A stretch of 64,000 bases of DNA from Podocnemis expansa (Eukaryota; Chordata; Testudines; Podocnemididae): the NCBI GenBank assembly GCA_007922195.1, contig ML681992.1, positions 37,599,614-37,663,613 on the forward strand, in the 5' to 3' direction. Every line of letters starts with the position of its first letter. Positions within the stretch are counted from its first letter, which is position 1. The translations under genes were made by a program, and so were the position numbers. Positions 21,299-33,286 of this stretch are shown piece after piece. The notes beneath the pieces were generated by a model that worked only from the letters and a program-made list of their open reading frames with translations, was not told where the DNA came from and did no database searches.

Positions 21299-23305
21299 TG
21301 CTGCTTAAATGGGTAACAACCCCTAGTGGAAAATACAGCTACAGCCTGCCAATCAAAGAACAGACTTAAAGCAATAAAGCAACTTAGGGCAGTGGATTCT
21401 TCAAAAACAGGTATTAACATTTATTTAGATATTACAAAATTAGAATGAGATTCAAGAAGACGAAAATACATATTCCAATTAATATCTGTATATCACAGCA
21501 CTGCAGTGAGCATTACATAGAATGACAGTTACAATAGAATGCTGACTGTTGAAATTGGAATACTGCTCTGCTGGGTTCTTATACTTAAAGTTACATGCAC
21601 ATACAGCATATACTCGATTTTCTGGACCAAAGAGGGGGAGAGGCATCCGAATTTCCCGAATGTCCAGAAAATTGAAAGCCTCCTCCCCCACAGCTCAGCG
21701 CCAGCCCCTTCCTCCCCTGAGGAGGCGTGGCCGGCTGTCTGGCTGCTCTGCCTGCTGCGGTGAGGCCAGGAAGGCAGGTGGGCAGAGCAGCCTCTGGCCC
21801 CCATTTTTTCAATGGACAATGTTCTCTGGTGGCCAGGGAATGGGGACCTAACCACCCCCCTTTCCAGGTCCCAGGAAAGGGCTGGGGGCCAGAGGCTGTT
21901 CTGCCTGCCTGCCCTCCCGGCCTCACTGCAGTGGGCGGAGCAGCCAGACAGCTGGCCACATGTACCCAGGGGAGGAGGGGCCAGCGCTGAGCTCCAGCGT
22001 GTGGGGTCAGGGTGTGGGAGCGGCCTGCCCTGCACCCAAAAAGAGTTTGGACCACTTTGTCCCCGCCTCCCTATGCAATGGGCCTGCTCATGGTGGGGGG
22101 TGTGAAGTGCCCCAAACTCTTTGGGCATGGGGTGGGCCGCTCCAGCTCCCTGACCCCCCATGTTAGAGCTCAGCACTGGCCCCCTCCTCCCCTGGGGAGG
22201 CATGGCTGGCTGGGGGTTGGCTGTCTGGCTGCTCCACCCACTGTGGTGAGGCTAGGTGGGCAGGTAAATGGCATGACCTCCAGCCCCCACCCCCCCTTTC
22301 CAGGAGCTGGAAGGGGGGGCAGTTAGGGCCCCCTTCCCTGGCCACCAGAGTGGCGCAGCTAGGGCCCCTGACTTCAGAAGATTCGGATGAATCTTCCAAA
22401 GTCTGGGAAATCGGGGTCTGAAAAATCGAGGATGGACTGTAATTACAAACTTAACAATACAACAGATACATTAAGCTAAACACTTAACAAACTAAAGTAT
22501 TCCACACTATGTAGGGCCAGTCACTGTGGAATGGGGAGAGCTTACTCACAACACCCTTAGTTCTTAGGCGGGGTTTTGTTATGTCCATGGGTGCAACAGG
22601 CTGGTCCAGTCAGGATCAGGATCAGTCCAGTGGTCTTGGCTTCTAGCTGCTGTTGTTTTAGCTGACACGCTGCTTCTTTAGTGGCTGCAGTTTTTAGTAT
22701 ACCAGCAAAGTGCTGCCTGGCTAAAGGGAATTTCGCAGTGTGCATGCAGTGTCAGGGTTTCAGGAATCTGAGCCTTAAGTTGAGACTCAGTTAGCCACGT
22801 GGCTTGGATCCTTCAGTGGACCAAAGATGAACTGAAATCTTCACGCAACAGATTGAACTTCCTCAAGAACACTGTGCCTCTATTCAGGACTCAGTTAACT
22901 GATTGGCACAGTTCTGTTGGAGCGAGACCTTCATGCAGCATGTCCCAGAGATGATGAGACACAAAGTCCCACAACTGGGAAAGAGTCCCATTTGTACCCT
23001 CTGGAAGCTCTTACCAGAGATGGTAAGACCTGAGAGTCTCCAAACAGAGACTTCACTTTGCTGTACCCTCTGGATTGGAGTGCCTCACCCAGGACTTTCA
23101 AGCTAGGCTCAAGGCCATCAGGACAAGCCTGATGCGAGGGTGCCCTTGGGAGAGATCTCCAAAGTTCAGCGGTGAAATACTGCTCCTTTTATACAACTCT
23201 GGAGGTCTAGCTCCACCTCTCTTAGCAGATCTCTTTATTGCTGATTGGTTGTTTTGAGTGGATCCTATTTTATACTGGTTGATGCCAAGTGATCTATTAT
23301 GACAT
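21299..23305 (-). mobile_element. LTR-like block split by a Tigger MITE
   Basis: On the minus strand the block starts TGTCATAATAG, has a TATA-like gttgtataaaagga at about 23190, and near its far end 'ctaaataaatgttaatacc' with an AATAAA signal at about 21420, a layout compatible with a long LTR. The plus-strand left border is uncertain and no target duplication was found. A decayed host gene 3' end is the alternative. The Tigger element at 21604-22439 interrupts it. Confidence 0.4.
21604..22439. mobile_element. Tigger/pogo-like MITE with GC-rich core (836 bp)
   Basis: Ends cagcatatactcgattttct and (reverse strand) cagtccatcctcgatttttc, flanked on both sides by TA (21602-21603, 22440-22441), as for Tc1/mariner-superfamily Tigger elements with cag...cctcgatt-type ends. 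The next words also pair ('ccgaatttcccgaatgtcc' and 'aaagtctgggaaatcgggg'). The core is GC-rich with repeated, mutually inverted 'aggcgtggccggctgtctgg'-like modules. Long frames there encode nothing I recognise. Confidence 0.8.
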
Positions 23306-23531
23306 ACCTATCTGCCTCTAAACAGATCACTCTGCCCCTTTTCTCCAATGGGAGGGGGAGCAAGGTGAGTAGTTCTATTTCTAGAAGGATGACTCATCTT
23401 TTCTCTGATGGGGGAGCGAGTTCATCTAAAGGTCAGTGCTTGACCTTATTTCTATTCCTGACCTTATTTCTATCTTTAATTATAGATATATCTCAATGCC
23501 TCCATCTTGAACTTATTTTGAATGCTACTTC

Positions 23532-23576
<45 letters not shown>

Positions 23577-23577
23577 A
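23532..23577. repeat. (TATC)n microsatellite
   Basis: About 11 tetranucleotide units. Confidence 0.95.
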
Positions 23578-23715
23578 TTATTATTTCAACTTAACTATCT
23601 GTCAGATTACTTTATATTATTACCTATTCCATATCAAAAATTTTGTCAGATTGCCTTTTGCCATTTTACCCATAGATTTTAGACAAAAATTTCTGGCTAC
23701 AAGTAAGCCAGTTGC

Positions 23716-23766
23716 ATTGTTTTTTACTGGACTAGACTAACACGGCTATCCCTTTTGAAATTGTTC
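23716..23766 (-). repeat. Family A end fragment
   Basis: 'tactggactagactaacacg' followed by 'gctatcccttttgaaatt' is the reverse of the family A start 'aaggggtatccgggttagt' seen at 11715. Only this end is present. Confidence 0.65.
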
Positions 23767-24054
23767 AGTATGTTGGACTTATAGATTTCCTAGAGACTTG
23801 CACTCTCTATGGAAAATATGTACAAAAGGAATCTCAAAAGGTGACGAGCTGTGTTGGACCATATATCCCAAGTATGAGCCGCTAAAAGATTTCAGTTCTT
23901 CTGCCTTCAGATACTACCATGCTCATATCTTCCTCAGTGATTTCTATTATCTTACTCAGTTAATACCACTGGGAACATGTTGTTGCATTACACTTTCATT
24001 ATGTCTAAGATCTAATATTCCACACTTCTGAGGATGAGTGTTGGTTTTGGTTGT
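23767..24054. other. Unassigned non-coding sequence
   Basis: No recognised feature. Confidence 0.4.
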
Positions 24055-24057
24055 GGG

Positions 24058-24104
24058 TTTTGTTTTTGTTTTTGTTTTTGTTTTTGTTTTTGTTTTTTTT
24101 TTTG
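24058..24104. repeat. (GTTTTT)n simple repeat
   Basis: Seven or more hexamer units followed by a T run. Confidence 0.9.
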
Positions 24105-24175
24105 GTTCCTCAACCTTTTCCGTGTTGCTCCAGTAATAAAGATAGTGCAGGTGTTCTTTTATTTTAAGGGTCATC

Positions 24176-26330
24176 ATAGAATCATAGAATCATAGGGTTG
24201 GAAGGGACCCCACGAGGTCATCTAGTCCAACCCCCTGCCAAAAAAAGCAGGACCACTCCCATTAGATCATCCCAGTCAGTGTTTTGTCCAGCTGGGACTT
24301 GAACACCTCCAGAGATGGAGATTCCACCACCTCCCTAGGCAGCTTATTCCAATGCTTCACCACTCGCCTAGTAAGGAAGTTTTTCCTAATATCCAGCCTG
24401 GACCGCCCCAGCTGTAACTTGAAACCATTGTTTCTCGTTCTGCCCTCTGTTACTACCGAGAACAGTCGAGCTCCCTCCTCCTTGGAGCAACCCTTCAAGT
24501 AGTTGAAGGTTGCTATCAAATCCCCCCTCAGTCTTCTCTTCTGCAGGCTAAATAAGCCTAGTTCCTTCAGTCTTTCTTCATAGGGCTTGTGCTCCAGCCC
24601 TTTGATCATTTTGGTTGCCCTCCTCTGGACTCTCTCTAATTTGTCCATGTCCTTTTTGTAGTGGGGAGCCCAAAACTGGACACAGTATTCCAGATGTGGC
24701 CTCACTAGTGCAGAATAGAGGGGAATGATCACATCCCTTGATCTGCTGGTAACACTTCTTCTGATGCAGCCCAGTATGCCATTGGCCTTTTTGGCAGCAA
24801 GAGCACACTGCTGACTCATGTCCAGCTTCCCATCCACCATGACTCCCAGGTCCTTTTCTCCAGTGCTGCTATTTAGCTGATCACTCCCCAGCCTGTAGCA
24901 GTACATGGGGTTTTTTCGTCCCAAGTGCAGGATTTTGCACTTATCCTTGTTGAACCTCATGAGATTCCTCCTGGCCCACTGCTCCAATTTGTCTAGGTCT
25001 CCCTGAATCCTGTCCCTGCCCTCTAGGGTGTCTACCGTTCCCCCCAGTTTGGTATCATCTGCAAACTTACTAAGTGTGCAATCTATCCCATCATCCAGAT
25101 CATTAATGAAAACATTGAACAGAACTGGCCCCAGGACTGACCCCTGGGGCACACCACTTGTTACTGCCTGCCAACTTGACATGGAGCCATTGATTCCTAC
25201 ACGCTGAAACCGTTGTTCTAGCCAGTTTTCTATCCACCTTACAGTCCATGCATTTAACCCATACTTCCTTAATTTGCCAATGAGAATGCTGTGGGAAACT
25301 GTATCAAAAGCTTTGCTAAAGTCAAGGTATATCACATCAACGGCTCTTCCCGCATCCACAAATCCAGTCATCTCATCATAGAAGGCGATGAGGTTAGTCA
25401 GGCATGATTTACCCTTGGTGAATCCATGCTGACTGTTCCTGATTACTCTATTTTCCTCCAAGTGTTTCAGGATGGATTCTTTGAGAAGCTGCTCCATGAT
25501 TTTTCCAGGGATTGAGGTGAGGCTGACAGGTCTGTAATTCCCAGGATCATCCTTTTTGCCTTTCTTGAAGATAGGTACTATATTTGCTTTTTTCCAGTCC
25601 TCTGGCACCTCCCCTGTTTGCCACGAGTTTTCAAAGATAATGGCCAACGGTACTGCTATCTCATCAGCCAGCTCCCTCAGCACCCTCGGATGCAGTTCAT
25701 CCGGCCCCATGGACTTGTGCACATCTAGTTTCTTTAAGCAGTCCCTAACCTGACCTTTTGTCACCAAGGGCCTCTCTTCTTCTCCCCAGTCTACCATACC
25801 TAGTGTAGTGGGCTGGGAGCTGACCCTGCTTGTGAAAACTGAAGTAAAATAAGCATTGAGCACTTCAGCTTTTTCCTCATCCTCTGTCACGAGGATGCCT
25901 GCCCCATTCAGTAAGGGACCTACACCATCCCTGATCCTCTTCTTGTTATTGATATACTTGTAGAACCCCTTCCTGTTATCCTTCACATCCCTTGCTAGTC
26001 GCAACTCCATTTGTCCTTTGGCCTTTCTGATTTTATCCCTGCAGTCCCGAGCAATGTCTTTATATGCCTCCTTAGTCATCTGTCCTAGCTTCCACTTCCT
26101 GTAAGCATCCTTTTTATGCTTCAGTTCAGTGCAGAGCTCTCTGTTAAGCCACAGTGGGCGCCTTCCACATTTGCTGTGCTTTCTCCTTATCGGAATTGTA
26201 TCTTCCTGTGCCCTTAGCAGGGTTTCTTTAAAATGTACCCAACTCTCTTGGACACCTTTCCCCTTCAGATCAGCCTCCCAAGGGATCCTGCCCATCAGTT
26301 CCCTGTACTGTACCCAGTTCATGTACTGGA
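24176..26330 (-). mobile_element. CR1 LINE, 5'-truncated, open coding region
   Basis: The 3' terminus on the minus strand ends in the CR1 hallmark of short direct repeats (attctatg repeated, plus-strand 'catagaatcatagaatcata' at 24176-24195), preceded by a 3' UTR of about 80 bp. The 5' end is truncated near 26330, within the region between the endonuclease and the polymerase. Its coding part has no stop or frameshift over about 2 kb, so it is among the younger insertions in the window. It lacks a promoter and the endonuclease and cannot move by itself. Confidence 0.97.
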
Positions 26331-26427
26331 GATTTCTGGGAAAGAATTTAAAATGAAAGATAGGACAGAAAGTGCGGGTGGGTGAGCGTGGGTGTGGGTG
26401 AGAGAGACAGAGAGAGAGAGAAACCAT
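24262..26427 (-). CDS. CR1 ORF2 fragment: reverse transcriptase and C-terminal region
   Basis: A 721-residue frame. Residues 1 to about 33 read through flanking, non-CR1 sequence (an AG-rich simple repeat), so the annotated start is not a natural one; CR1 homology begins near residue 34. Residues 35-280 form the pre-polymerase region. The polymerase shows [19 protein letters not shown] (288-306), [11 protein letters not shown] with catalytic Asp369 (motif A), [11 protein letters not shown] (424-434, motif B) and FADDTKLGG with Asp457-Asp458 (motif C). The CR1-specific C-terminal region follows, ending LDKTLTGMI. The apurinic-type endonuclease normally upstream is missing. The enzyme would copy CR1 RNA at a nicked target, but a truncated, promoterless copy is unlikely to be expressed. 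Confidence 0.95.
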   Translation of the reverse strand: MVSLSLCLSHPHPRSPTRTFCPIFHFKFFPRNLQYMNWVQYRELMGRIPWEADLKGKGVQESWVHFKETLLRAQEDTIPIRRKHSKCGRRPLWLNRELCTELKHKKDAYRKWKLGQMTKEAYKDIARDCRDKIRKAKGQMELRLARDVKDNRKGFYKYINNKKRIRDGVGPLLNGAGILVTEDEEKAEVLNAYFTSVFTSRVSSQPTTLGMVDWGEEERPLVTKGQVRDCLKKLDVHKSMGPDELHPRVLRELADEIAVPLAIIFENSWQTGEVPEDWKKANIVPIFKKGKKDDPGNYRPVSLTSIPGKIMEQLLKESILKHLEENRVIRNSQHGFTKGKSCLTNLIAFYDEMTGFVDAGRAVDVIYLDFSKAFDTVSHSILIGKLRKYGLNAWTVRWIENWLEQRFQRVGINGSMSSWQAVTSGVPQGSVLGPVLFNVFINDLDDGIDCTLSKFADDTKLGGTVDTLEGRDRIQGDLDKLEQWARRNLMRFNKDKCKILHLGRKNPMYCYRLGSDQLNSSTGEKDLGVMVDGKLDMSQQCALAAKKANGILGCIRRSVTSRSRDVIIPLYSALVRPHLEYCVQFWAPHYKKDMDKLERVQRRATKMIKGLEHKPYEERLKELGLFSLQKRRLRGDLIATFNYLKGCSKEEGARLFSVVTEGRTRNNGFKLQLGRSRLDIRKNFLTRRVVKHWNKLPREVVESPSLEVFKSQLDKTLTGMI
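26399..26424. repeat. (AG)n-rich simple repeat
   Basis: gagagaga-type run next to the CR1 truncation point. Confidence 0.85.
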
Positions 26428-28437
26428 TTATTCAGTGAGAGAGAGCAAGAAGACAAATGTGTACTTGTACAACTGAGCAGTTCTAACATTAACAACTATG
26501 TTTAACCTTTGTATCTCTTGGTCTGAATTAACAAATGCCTACATTTTTAATCTAATCTATTTGTCTGTCTTCTTATGACACCCTAATAGTATCTAAGTGA
26601 AGGCTGAAATGTGGCTATGCAAAAATGGCATCTTTAGACTTGGCCCCAGATCCATAGGTATATATGAGATTAGACCTTTAGCTCTGCTGTTCCATTTAGT
26701 TGGCTATATAGTTGATGATGCATGAGAAAACATATAAGCTGGTTTACTCTCCAAGAGTTGGTCTGATTCTGAAATACTATTACATATGAAGAGGAGTAAA
26801 AAGAATTATTGTAGTACCTAAAATATGTACATGCACAGGTTAGAGCTGTTGACTGCAAAGATGCCACCCAGAACAATAGGTTTTTACAGGTGTAACTGAC
26901 AACGGAAGACAAAGACATTAGATCTGAACAGGTGTGAGAGCAGAGCTTGGCCTGTAGAATCTTTATCAATTGTTATACTTGATTTCATTGTTCACCTATA
27001 CCCCCACCCCCTTCACCATATTCATTTGTTACCCTTGTCTTATACTTGGATTATAAACTCACTGGGGCTAGAGAACACTCTTCTGTTTGTAAAGATTTCT
27101 GTACACAATGGTTCATAAGTTGGGATGGTAATACAAATAGTAATAGTAATAACAATGATAAATACATCTGTTTTTTTTTCCCATTTTGATTCACAAAGAG
27201 CTTGAGTCAAAGCCCATTAAAGAGAGCTTAATCTTTTCATAATCTTCAATGGACTTGAAGTGTTTGTAAAAGTAACAAACTGATCTCTGAAATTCTTAAA
27301 GAGAGAACAATTACAGCATGGGCAAAAATAACACAAGCTTCCTCCGAGTGGTCCAACCTGCTTAGCCACAATTTCCCTTTCTGCCACTGTTTGGTTTGGT
27401 GCACTTCAACCCAGGTGTCTTTTGCATTTCAGGTGATGATGATGTTTTGCATTTTGAATGATGCTGCATTATAATACCTCATAGAAGTATATAAATTCCC
27501 TAGGATAAAAAGAACACCATAACGAGGAATATAATTTAACTGAGGTATTTTTATGATATATGTCTCTTCATTTGGAAGCAGGATGAGATCAGACTCATTT
27601 CACCTGTTGGGTAGTAACTTTCAACATTAGCTGCTTTTGAACTCATGACCTAGCAATACATCATCCTTTACCATTAGTCACTAGAGACCCCCATACCTAG
27701 GATGAAGGAAAAAGATAATTTTGAAGGACCTTGCAAAATTTGCATTCTTAGATATTAGAAGATCCTTTTAATCACTCAGTTGCTGAGGTAGAGCAATCCC
27801 TGCATCTTATTATCACAAAGACTGCCAGCAGCATAGAAAATAAAAACACAATGTGCAGTGAGGCTAATAGCATAAAATACACATTTCTAATTTCCTTACA
27901 AATGTTTCACTGACTGAGAATGATGATTCAATGTTTCAGTGAAGGATAGAGACAAAGATACCATCTCACCAAAGGCACATAATCCATTTGCAACTAAATC
28001 AGTTCTGTTCTGAATGATGCTATAACGATTTATGAGGAACAACCCAAGTACAATGGGGCTGAAGCATAAAATATGTCACATAGACAGTATAAGCCTCTAA
28101 TTAAATTCAGAAGTGGCATAAAGGTCAAGCAATGTAGTTTTAATAAAGCAACCATGGCTGGTAGATCACTGAATTTGATTTTATGCAGTTTTTTAAAACA
28201 TTGATTCAGACAACCATGATGTGGTTTGTTTGGCCAATCAAGTTCATGATACTACATCAATGTGTCTCTTTTCTTTCTAAAGGCTTTAATTTAGAAAGCA
28301 AACAAAATAGTAAATTAACATTAGGCTAGTTTGCACTTCTACCATCTCTGCCCACCTAGAAATGGTATCACTGGGCTTTACTTGTTAAATATGTTTAGGC
28401 AAAGTTGCTTCTTTTTTGTATGTCTGTTATATGGTCA
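26428..28437. other. Unassigned AT-rich sequence
   Basis: About 2 kb of low-GC sequence without a recognisable gene, RNA or repeat end. It may be one of the less repetitive stretches here. Confidence 0.45.
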
Positions 28438-28445
28438 CTTTACAC

Positions 28446-28739
28446 CATCAGTCAGCAACCTGAAAGATAAGAAGAGCCATTTTTTAAAATTCCTTCAATA
28501 ATGAAGTGTTTTGAAAGCCCACAATGAGTGTAGCCTCCTGGTGGGGGGAGCTGGGCCATGGCACCTGCTTTAGGGTGCCCTGGGGGGGCAGGGAGCCAAG
28601 GACCCAGAGTGGGCCATCCCACAGAGTACGCCAGTGGATGGGGAAGCCTGGAGCAGGCTTCTTGCACAGTCCCCTAGTGGTGGAGGAAGGCCCAGAGTGA
28701 CAAGGGAACAGCCAAAGAGCCACAGGTTGCAGACCTCTG
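28446..28739. mobile_element. hAT-type MITE, family H2 (294 bp)
   Basis: Ends catcagtcagcaacc and (reverse) cagaggtctgcaacc match at 11 of 15 positions. A perfect 8-bp duplication ctttacac lies at 28438-28445 and 28740-28747. The interior shares 'aaaattccttcaataat-aagtgttttga-agc' and several other words with the element at 33287. Non-coding. Confidence 0.93.
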
Positions 28740-28747
28740 CTTTACAC

Positions 28748-29559
28748 CAAAAATCACAAAATATTCAGATTACTCCCAGTCCCAAAGAACCAATCTCTTA
28801 CTATAGGTCAACTTGTACCTTGGATCTCCCACCAAAGACAATTCTTATAGTCAATCCAATAGTAAATTAACTACAGATTCATTAACTAAGAAGAATAAAT
28901 GAGAGTTATTTACAAGCTTAGAACAGGTAAACATACACACACAAATGATTTATAGTGTTAGATTTCAGATGGGGATACAGCTGCTGAAATATGTTAGCTC
29001 TATAATTCCTTTAGGACTAACCTATGTTAATCTTGGGGATTTCTTGCTTATGTTCAGGAATCTTTGCACTTTAGATTACAAACAGCATAAAAAAAGACTC
29101 TCCTTCTGACCACAGATTTTTATCCCCTTCTCCTTAGAGCACAAGTTGATGAGACAAACACTTCTGACCATCCTCTTCTTAATGAGTGTGTTGGTAGCAA
29201 TCAACAATGTCTTTATTTATTGATGGGTTACTGTGGCCTAATTTGGATTCAATAGGTCTTTCTGATGGGCCAGAGATAACGCCATGGGTGCAAACCAATA
29301 TTTCAAATGTGGTGGTGTTTCTTTCTTGACATGATTTAGTTTCAGAGAAAACATTTAAATATAGCATGTGTAGCAAACATTAGAAGTAATATTAATACAT
29401 ACGTCAACTTACAAGTTTTCCATAAAGTTTAAATATATTCTTATAAGTTGTGACACCATGGCCAAGAACAACATCCCATATATTCCATATTCACCAAAGT
29501 CTTGTTAATTATCATCTGTTCCTTAAAAGGTACACCTTGTTTGGTATTTTAAAAGTCTT
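28748..29559. other. Unassigned non-coding sequence
   Basis: No recognised feature. Confidence 0.4.
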
Positions 29560-30258
29560 GATCTGCTGACTATTAATATCTCATTGGATTGTATGTGCTG
29601 CCATAGTATGTGAAGTTATAAAATATTCTTGTAAGGTGGGGAATTCCCAGAAACTGCCTTTCAGGTACAACAATGGAGTGGCCAGACAATGTTCTCCATT
29701 CAGGAATAAATTCCACTAACAGTAATTGTTTACAGTGAAGACAGTTGCTGTAGGAAGCACTTTTGCAAAGAAGGTTGCTGGACCAATGGGAAGCAGCTGT
29801 CACATCACATGAATGGACTGTTTTAGCAAGCTGAAAAAGACTGTAAAAGGAGGAGCATCACATCGTCACTAGGCTGAGCTCCCATTCAGCTGAACGCCTG
29901 AAGGGTCATTGAGGACAAAAGGATTTTGAAAGGGGGAAGAGAGTGCCGGGCAGGAAAGATTGCCCAGTCAGAGTTTAAGAAACTGCTTGTACCAGCTAAT
30001 AAGGGTGAGACATTGCTAATTCAAATATTGGTTGTTTGTGTGGACATTAGATTGTCATCTAATGCTTATTTCATTTGGTAACTGCTTTTAATCTCTCTAC
30101 ATTTGCCACTTACAATCTCTTTTTCTGTAGTTAATAAACTTGTTTAATGTTTTATCAAGTGTGGCCTCAAAATAGAGGTCCAGAAATCTTAGCCCTGTCA
30201 CAGAAGCTGTTCCCTGTCTTCCCCACAATGAGGGCATAGTGGACTTCTTAGTATAATT
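29560..30258 (+). mobile_element. LTR-like block, plus strand
   Basis: Has a possible TATA-like 'actgtaaaaggaggagc' at about 29840 and, about 280 bp on, 'tctgtagttaataaacttgt' with an AATAAA signal, a layout I associate with R-U5 regions of retroviral LTRs common in turtles. The 5' border is a guess, and the 3' border may lie beyond the hAT insertion at 30267. No internal retroviral genes nearby. Confidence 0.4.
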
Positions 30259-30266
30259 ATGTGGAT

Positions 30267-30868
30267 CAGGGGCATCGCTGGGGTGGGGAGGGACCCGGGG
30301 CACGGGCCCAGTCCCCGCCCCCAGAGGGCAGGCCCCGCCCCCGGCCACAAGGCCATGCCCCCTAGCCCGGGATATGGCCGGCCCAAAGCGGCGGCTGGAG
30401 GCCAGGCCCGCGGCCGCAGCCCCAGATCCCCGGCCGGGGATGGGGCTGCCGCGGCCGCAGCCAGGTCTCGGATCCTCAGCAGAGGATGTGGCTGCAGCGG
30501 CTCCGTCCCCTGCTGGGGATCCGGGACCTGGCCACCGACGGCCGCGGTGGCCACGTCCCCGGCCTGGGATCCAGGGCTGAGGCCCCGGGCCCGGCCTCCA
30601 GCGGCCACTTCTGGCGGGGCCATGCTGCGCCGTGGCCTAGCTGCTGGCAGCAGCGCAGCCACCCCCTGGTCCTATCCCTGGCCAGGGGGCGGGGCCTGCC
30701 GGGCGGCCAACTAGGCCCTGGAGCCCTGGCCGGAGACGCGGCCGCCACGGCTGCAAACCGCCAGTGATCGGGCCCCGGATCCCCAGCCTGATTGGGCCAG
30801 AGATCCGGGGCACCAGCGTTAGGACCCGGGGCACGTGCCCCGGGTGCCCAGCGCTAGCGAAGCCACTG
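30267..30868. mobile_element. GC-rich hAT-type MITE (602 bp)
   Basis: Ends caggggcatcgctgg and (reverse) cagtggcttcgctagc, with a perfect 8-bp target duplication atgtggat at 30259-30266 and 30869-30876. The body is extremely GC- and CpG-rich, with repeated gatcc/ccggg modules such as 'ccgggacctggccaccg'. The several long frames on both strands (up to about 154 codons) come from this composition; I recognise no domain. Confidence 0.93.
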
Positions 30869-30876
30869 ATGTGGAT

Positions 30877-32091
30877 AGACCTTTTTTGGTGCAGTTCTTA
30901 TAAATTGGGGGGGGGGCAGATTTTATTGTCTGCTACCTCTCTGTTGTTGATTTGTGAGTGACTAGACAAGGTGCTCATGTAACTCTTTTGAGTATGTGTC
31001 TGCCTATAGATGGCTGTAAGTATAGCTTGCTGATAGCATCACAGAGAGGCAACCTAGATTGATTATGACATCTAGCTGGGTGTGATGTGCTGATGCTGTT
31101 GGGCTAGGTAATAACAACTGCTGGAGGGGCTGGCTGCTTGTCATTGGCAAGACATTGTGAGGGACAGCCCAGGCAGGACAGTGAAAATGGCCCAGTGCTC
31201 CCATGGTTTTCAGGTTGCACAAGGTGACCAGTTAGCTGCAAGTGGGAAAAAACAAGACAGAAGTACCTATACACAGGGGCTGTCTTAGTGATTCTGGGGG
31301 CCTTGGAAAAAAGTCAATGATGGGGTCCCCCATGTTCTCCCCTTGCCTCACTGCTGCCTTGCCAGGGACCCCTGGGCCTCACCTGGGCTCCCCACTGCTT
31401 TGCTGTCTCCCCACCCCCCGTGTGGCTGCTGACCCTCCTTCCCCCATACTGACCTGTAGCCAGCTAACCTGCCAACTCATGCCAGCTCTGGGTTGGCTAG
31501 TCCAACCTGGATGGAAATATGGGACTCAGTTTTTTCAGTTTGGAAGGGTCACCTACAGAATACTAGGGTGGGTCAAATTTAATCATGATTCCAGGGAATA
31601 CTTAGGCACCTGAAACCTCTAGGTTTTTTCTTTTCTCTCTCAAGTATTTACTAGAAATTTAGCTGACGTGAGTACTGTACCTGATCCCTATATAAAGAAA
31701 AAAATAAAACCCCATTAAGCCATATTTTAAGATTTTTGTAATTTTAGATCAATTAGGAGAAAATACAGCAAAAAATTCGTAATGTCTAGATTATTCTTGG
31801 GCATGATATTTTTGGAGGTCTTTCCACCATAAAAGAAATTTTCAGATTATGGGCCGTAATTTAATCATTTTTCACCATTATCATTTCACCTTTATACTTT
31901 ATGACAGGTTTAAGATGAACATTTTAAAATTGTCAGGAGAAAAACTGTAGAAAGTGCATGTGCATTATAATTAAAAAATGAGAGAGGAAGTGAAATTAAA
32001 GATGGCTTGAATCTAGTGTGTTATTGTAAGAATTAAGAGAGTAAACACCAAACTTCAATGAAATTCAAGGAGTTTATGAGTTTGAGTTTTG
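30877..32091. other. Unassigned non-coding sequence
   Basis: Mixed sequence; a C-rich part at 31330-31470 may be an unidentified repeat. AT-rich after 31620. Confidence 0.4.
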
Positions 32092-32094
32092 TAG

Positions 32095-32967
32095 GGCTAT
32101 GTTCACACACAAATGCTTGTTTCAAAACAAGCCTGTTTCAAAATAAAGCCTTATTTTGAAATACTTTATTTCAAAATAACAAAAAAAGTGTTTTTGAAAT
32201 AAGGGGAAAGGAGGGAATCAAAATAGCATGTCCAGTGTGACATGCTAATTCAAAATAGGAGAGGGGAGGAGGAGGGAGGCTCTGTGCAGGGCCCGGAGGC
32301 CCCGCTCCAGGGATTTTCCTGCCTCCCCTACTGCCCAGCGCAGGGGGGCTTCCTCTGTCCCCCCACGACCCTGCTTGATGCGGGGGGGCTTCCTCTGCCA
32401 CCCCATGCCCCTGCCTGATGCAGGGGGCTTCCTCCGCCTCCCCACAGCCCCTGCCCAGTGCGGGGGGACAGAGGAAGCCCAGGGGTGGGGTGCCCCAGGC
32501 TTGGGGGCAGCCCCAGCCGGCTTCCCTCCCTTCCAACTGCTGGGGGGTAGGGGGGCAAAGGGGGCTAAGGCTCCCATTCTCCCCTGCTCCCAGCAAGGGG
32601 AAGCGGGGGGGAGCCGGCTGGGGCACCCTCTGACCCCCTGCACCCCACTCAGCACCCTGGCCAGGGTGCTGGGGGGGGACATTCCCCCCCAGGGTGCATA
32701 GCACCCTGGGGGGGAATGTCCTTGTTATTTCCAAACACTCTTTGTTTCAAAATAACATGTCTAAATGGCTTATTTTGAAACCACTGGTTTTGAAATAACC
32801 CTCCTTTTGAAAGCAAAGTGGGTTTAAGCTGTTTTGAAAGGAAGGCTCTTGTTTCAAAATGAGGAGCTCCCTCCTTTGAAAACAAGAAAACATCATATGG
32901 ACATAGGGACTTTTATTTCGAAACAATCAGTGTTGTTTTGAAATAAAAGCCCTGCGTGGACATGCCC
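32095..32967. mobile_element. PIF/Harbinger-like MITE with GC-rich core (873 bp)
   Basis: Ends ggctatgttcacacac and (reverse) gggcatgtccacgcag; flanks tag (32092-32094) and taa (32968-32970), a near match to the TAA target. The arms consist of tttgaaataa/ttatttcaaaa words; the core at 32265-32715 is GC-rich and ends with an inverted pair around 'agggtgcatagcaccct'. Frames of up to 187 codons in the core are low-complexity. Confidence 0.75.
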
Positions 32968-33010
32968 TAAGTCTTTAAATGTGCCACAGAACTCCTTGCT
33001 GGTTTTTAGA
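32968..33010 (-). repeat. Family A fragment flanking the MITE
   Basis: 'taagtctttaaatgtgccac' then 'agaactccttg' is the reverse of family A 'ggagtcctgtggcacttaaagacta'. The MITE therefore sits at the same family A position as the one at 11780. Confidence 0.7.
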
Positions 33011-33278
33011 CTCTGGTAGACTTAACTGGTAACCTGAAACTTCCAAAACTCGGCTGGGCTGTCTGTGAGGATATTTGTCACCTAATATAGACCTAAATGT
33101 GCCTCTTGCCTGGTATTGTTATTGGTGTCACAAAGAGATTGCTTCTGCCTCTGTACGTATCACTGTGAAGGTCAGGTGAGATTTTGACTTGTTGCATCCA
33201 CAAACTGAACTTCAGGTGAAGGCACCTCCCCAGAATAAGACCCTGGGCAAATGCCCACATTGCCCTGTAGTAAGGACC
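33011..33278. other. Unassigned non-coding sequence
   Basis: Short gap without a recognised feature. Confidence 0.4.
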
Positions 33279-33286
33279 ATCTACGC

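Noticed and set aside
21529..22203. 224-codon reverse frame
   Set aside because: Crosses the border of the Tigger-type MITE and its GC-rich core; no recognised domain.
23299..23682. 127-codon frame with a Leu-Ser-Ile-Tyr repeat
   Set aside because: The repeat is the translation of a TATC microsatellite.
26129..26356. Plus-strand frames antisense to the CR1 coding region
   Set aside because: Shadow frames of the minus-strand reverse transcriptase.
30198..30767. Several overlapping frames of 90-154 codons on both strands
   Set aside because: GC-rich sequence has few stop codons; the hAT MITE with exact target duplication explains the block.
32171..32734. 187-codon reverse frame
   Set aside because: Inside a Harbinger-like MITE core; Gly/Pro-rich low complexity.
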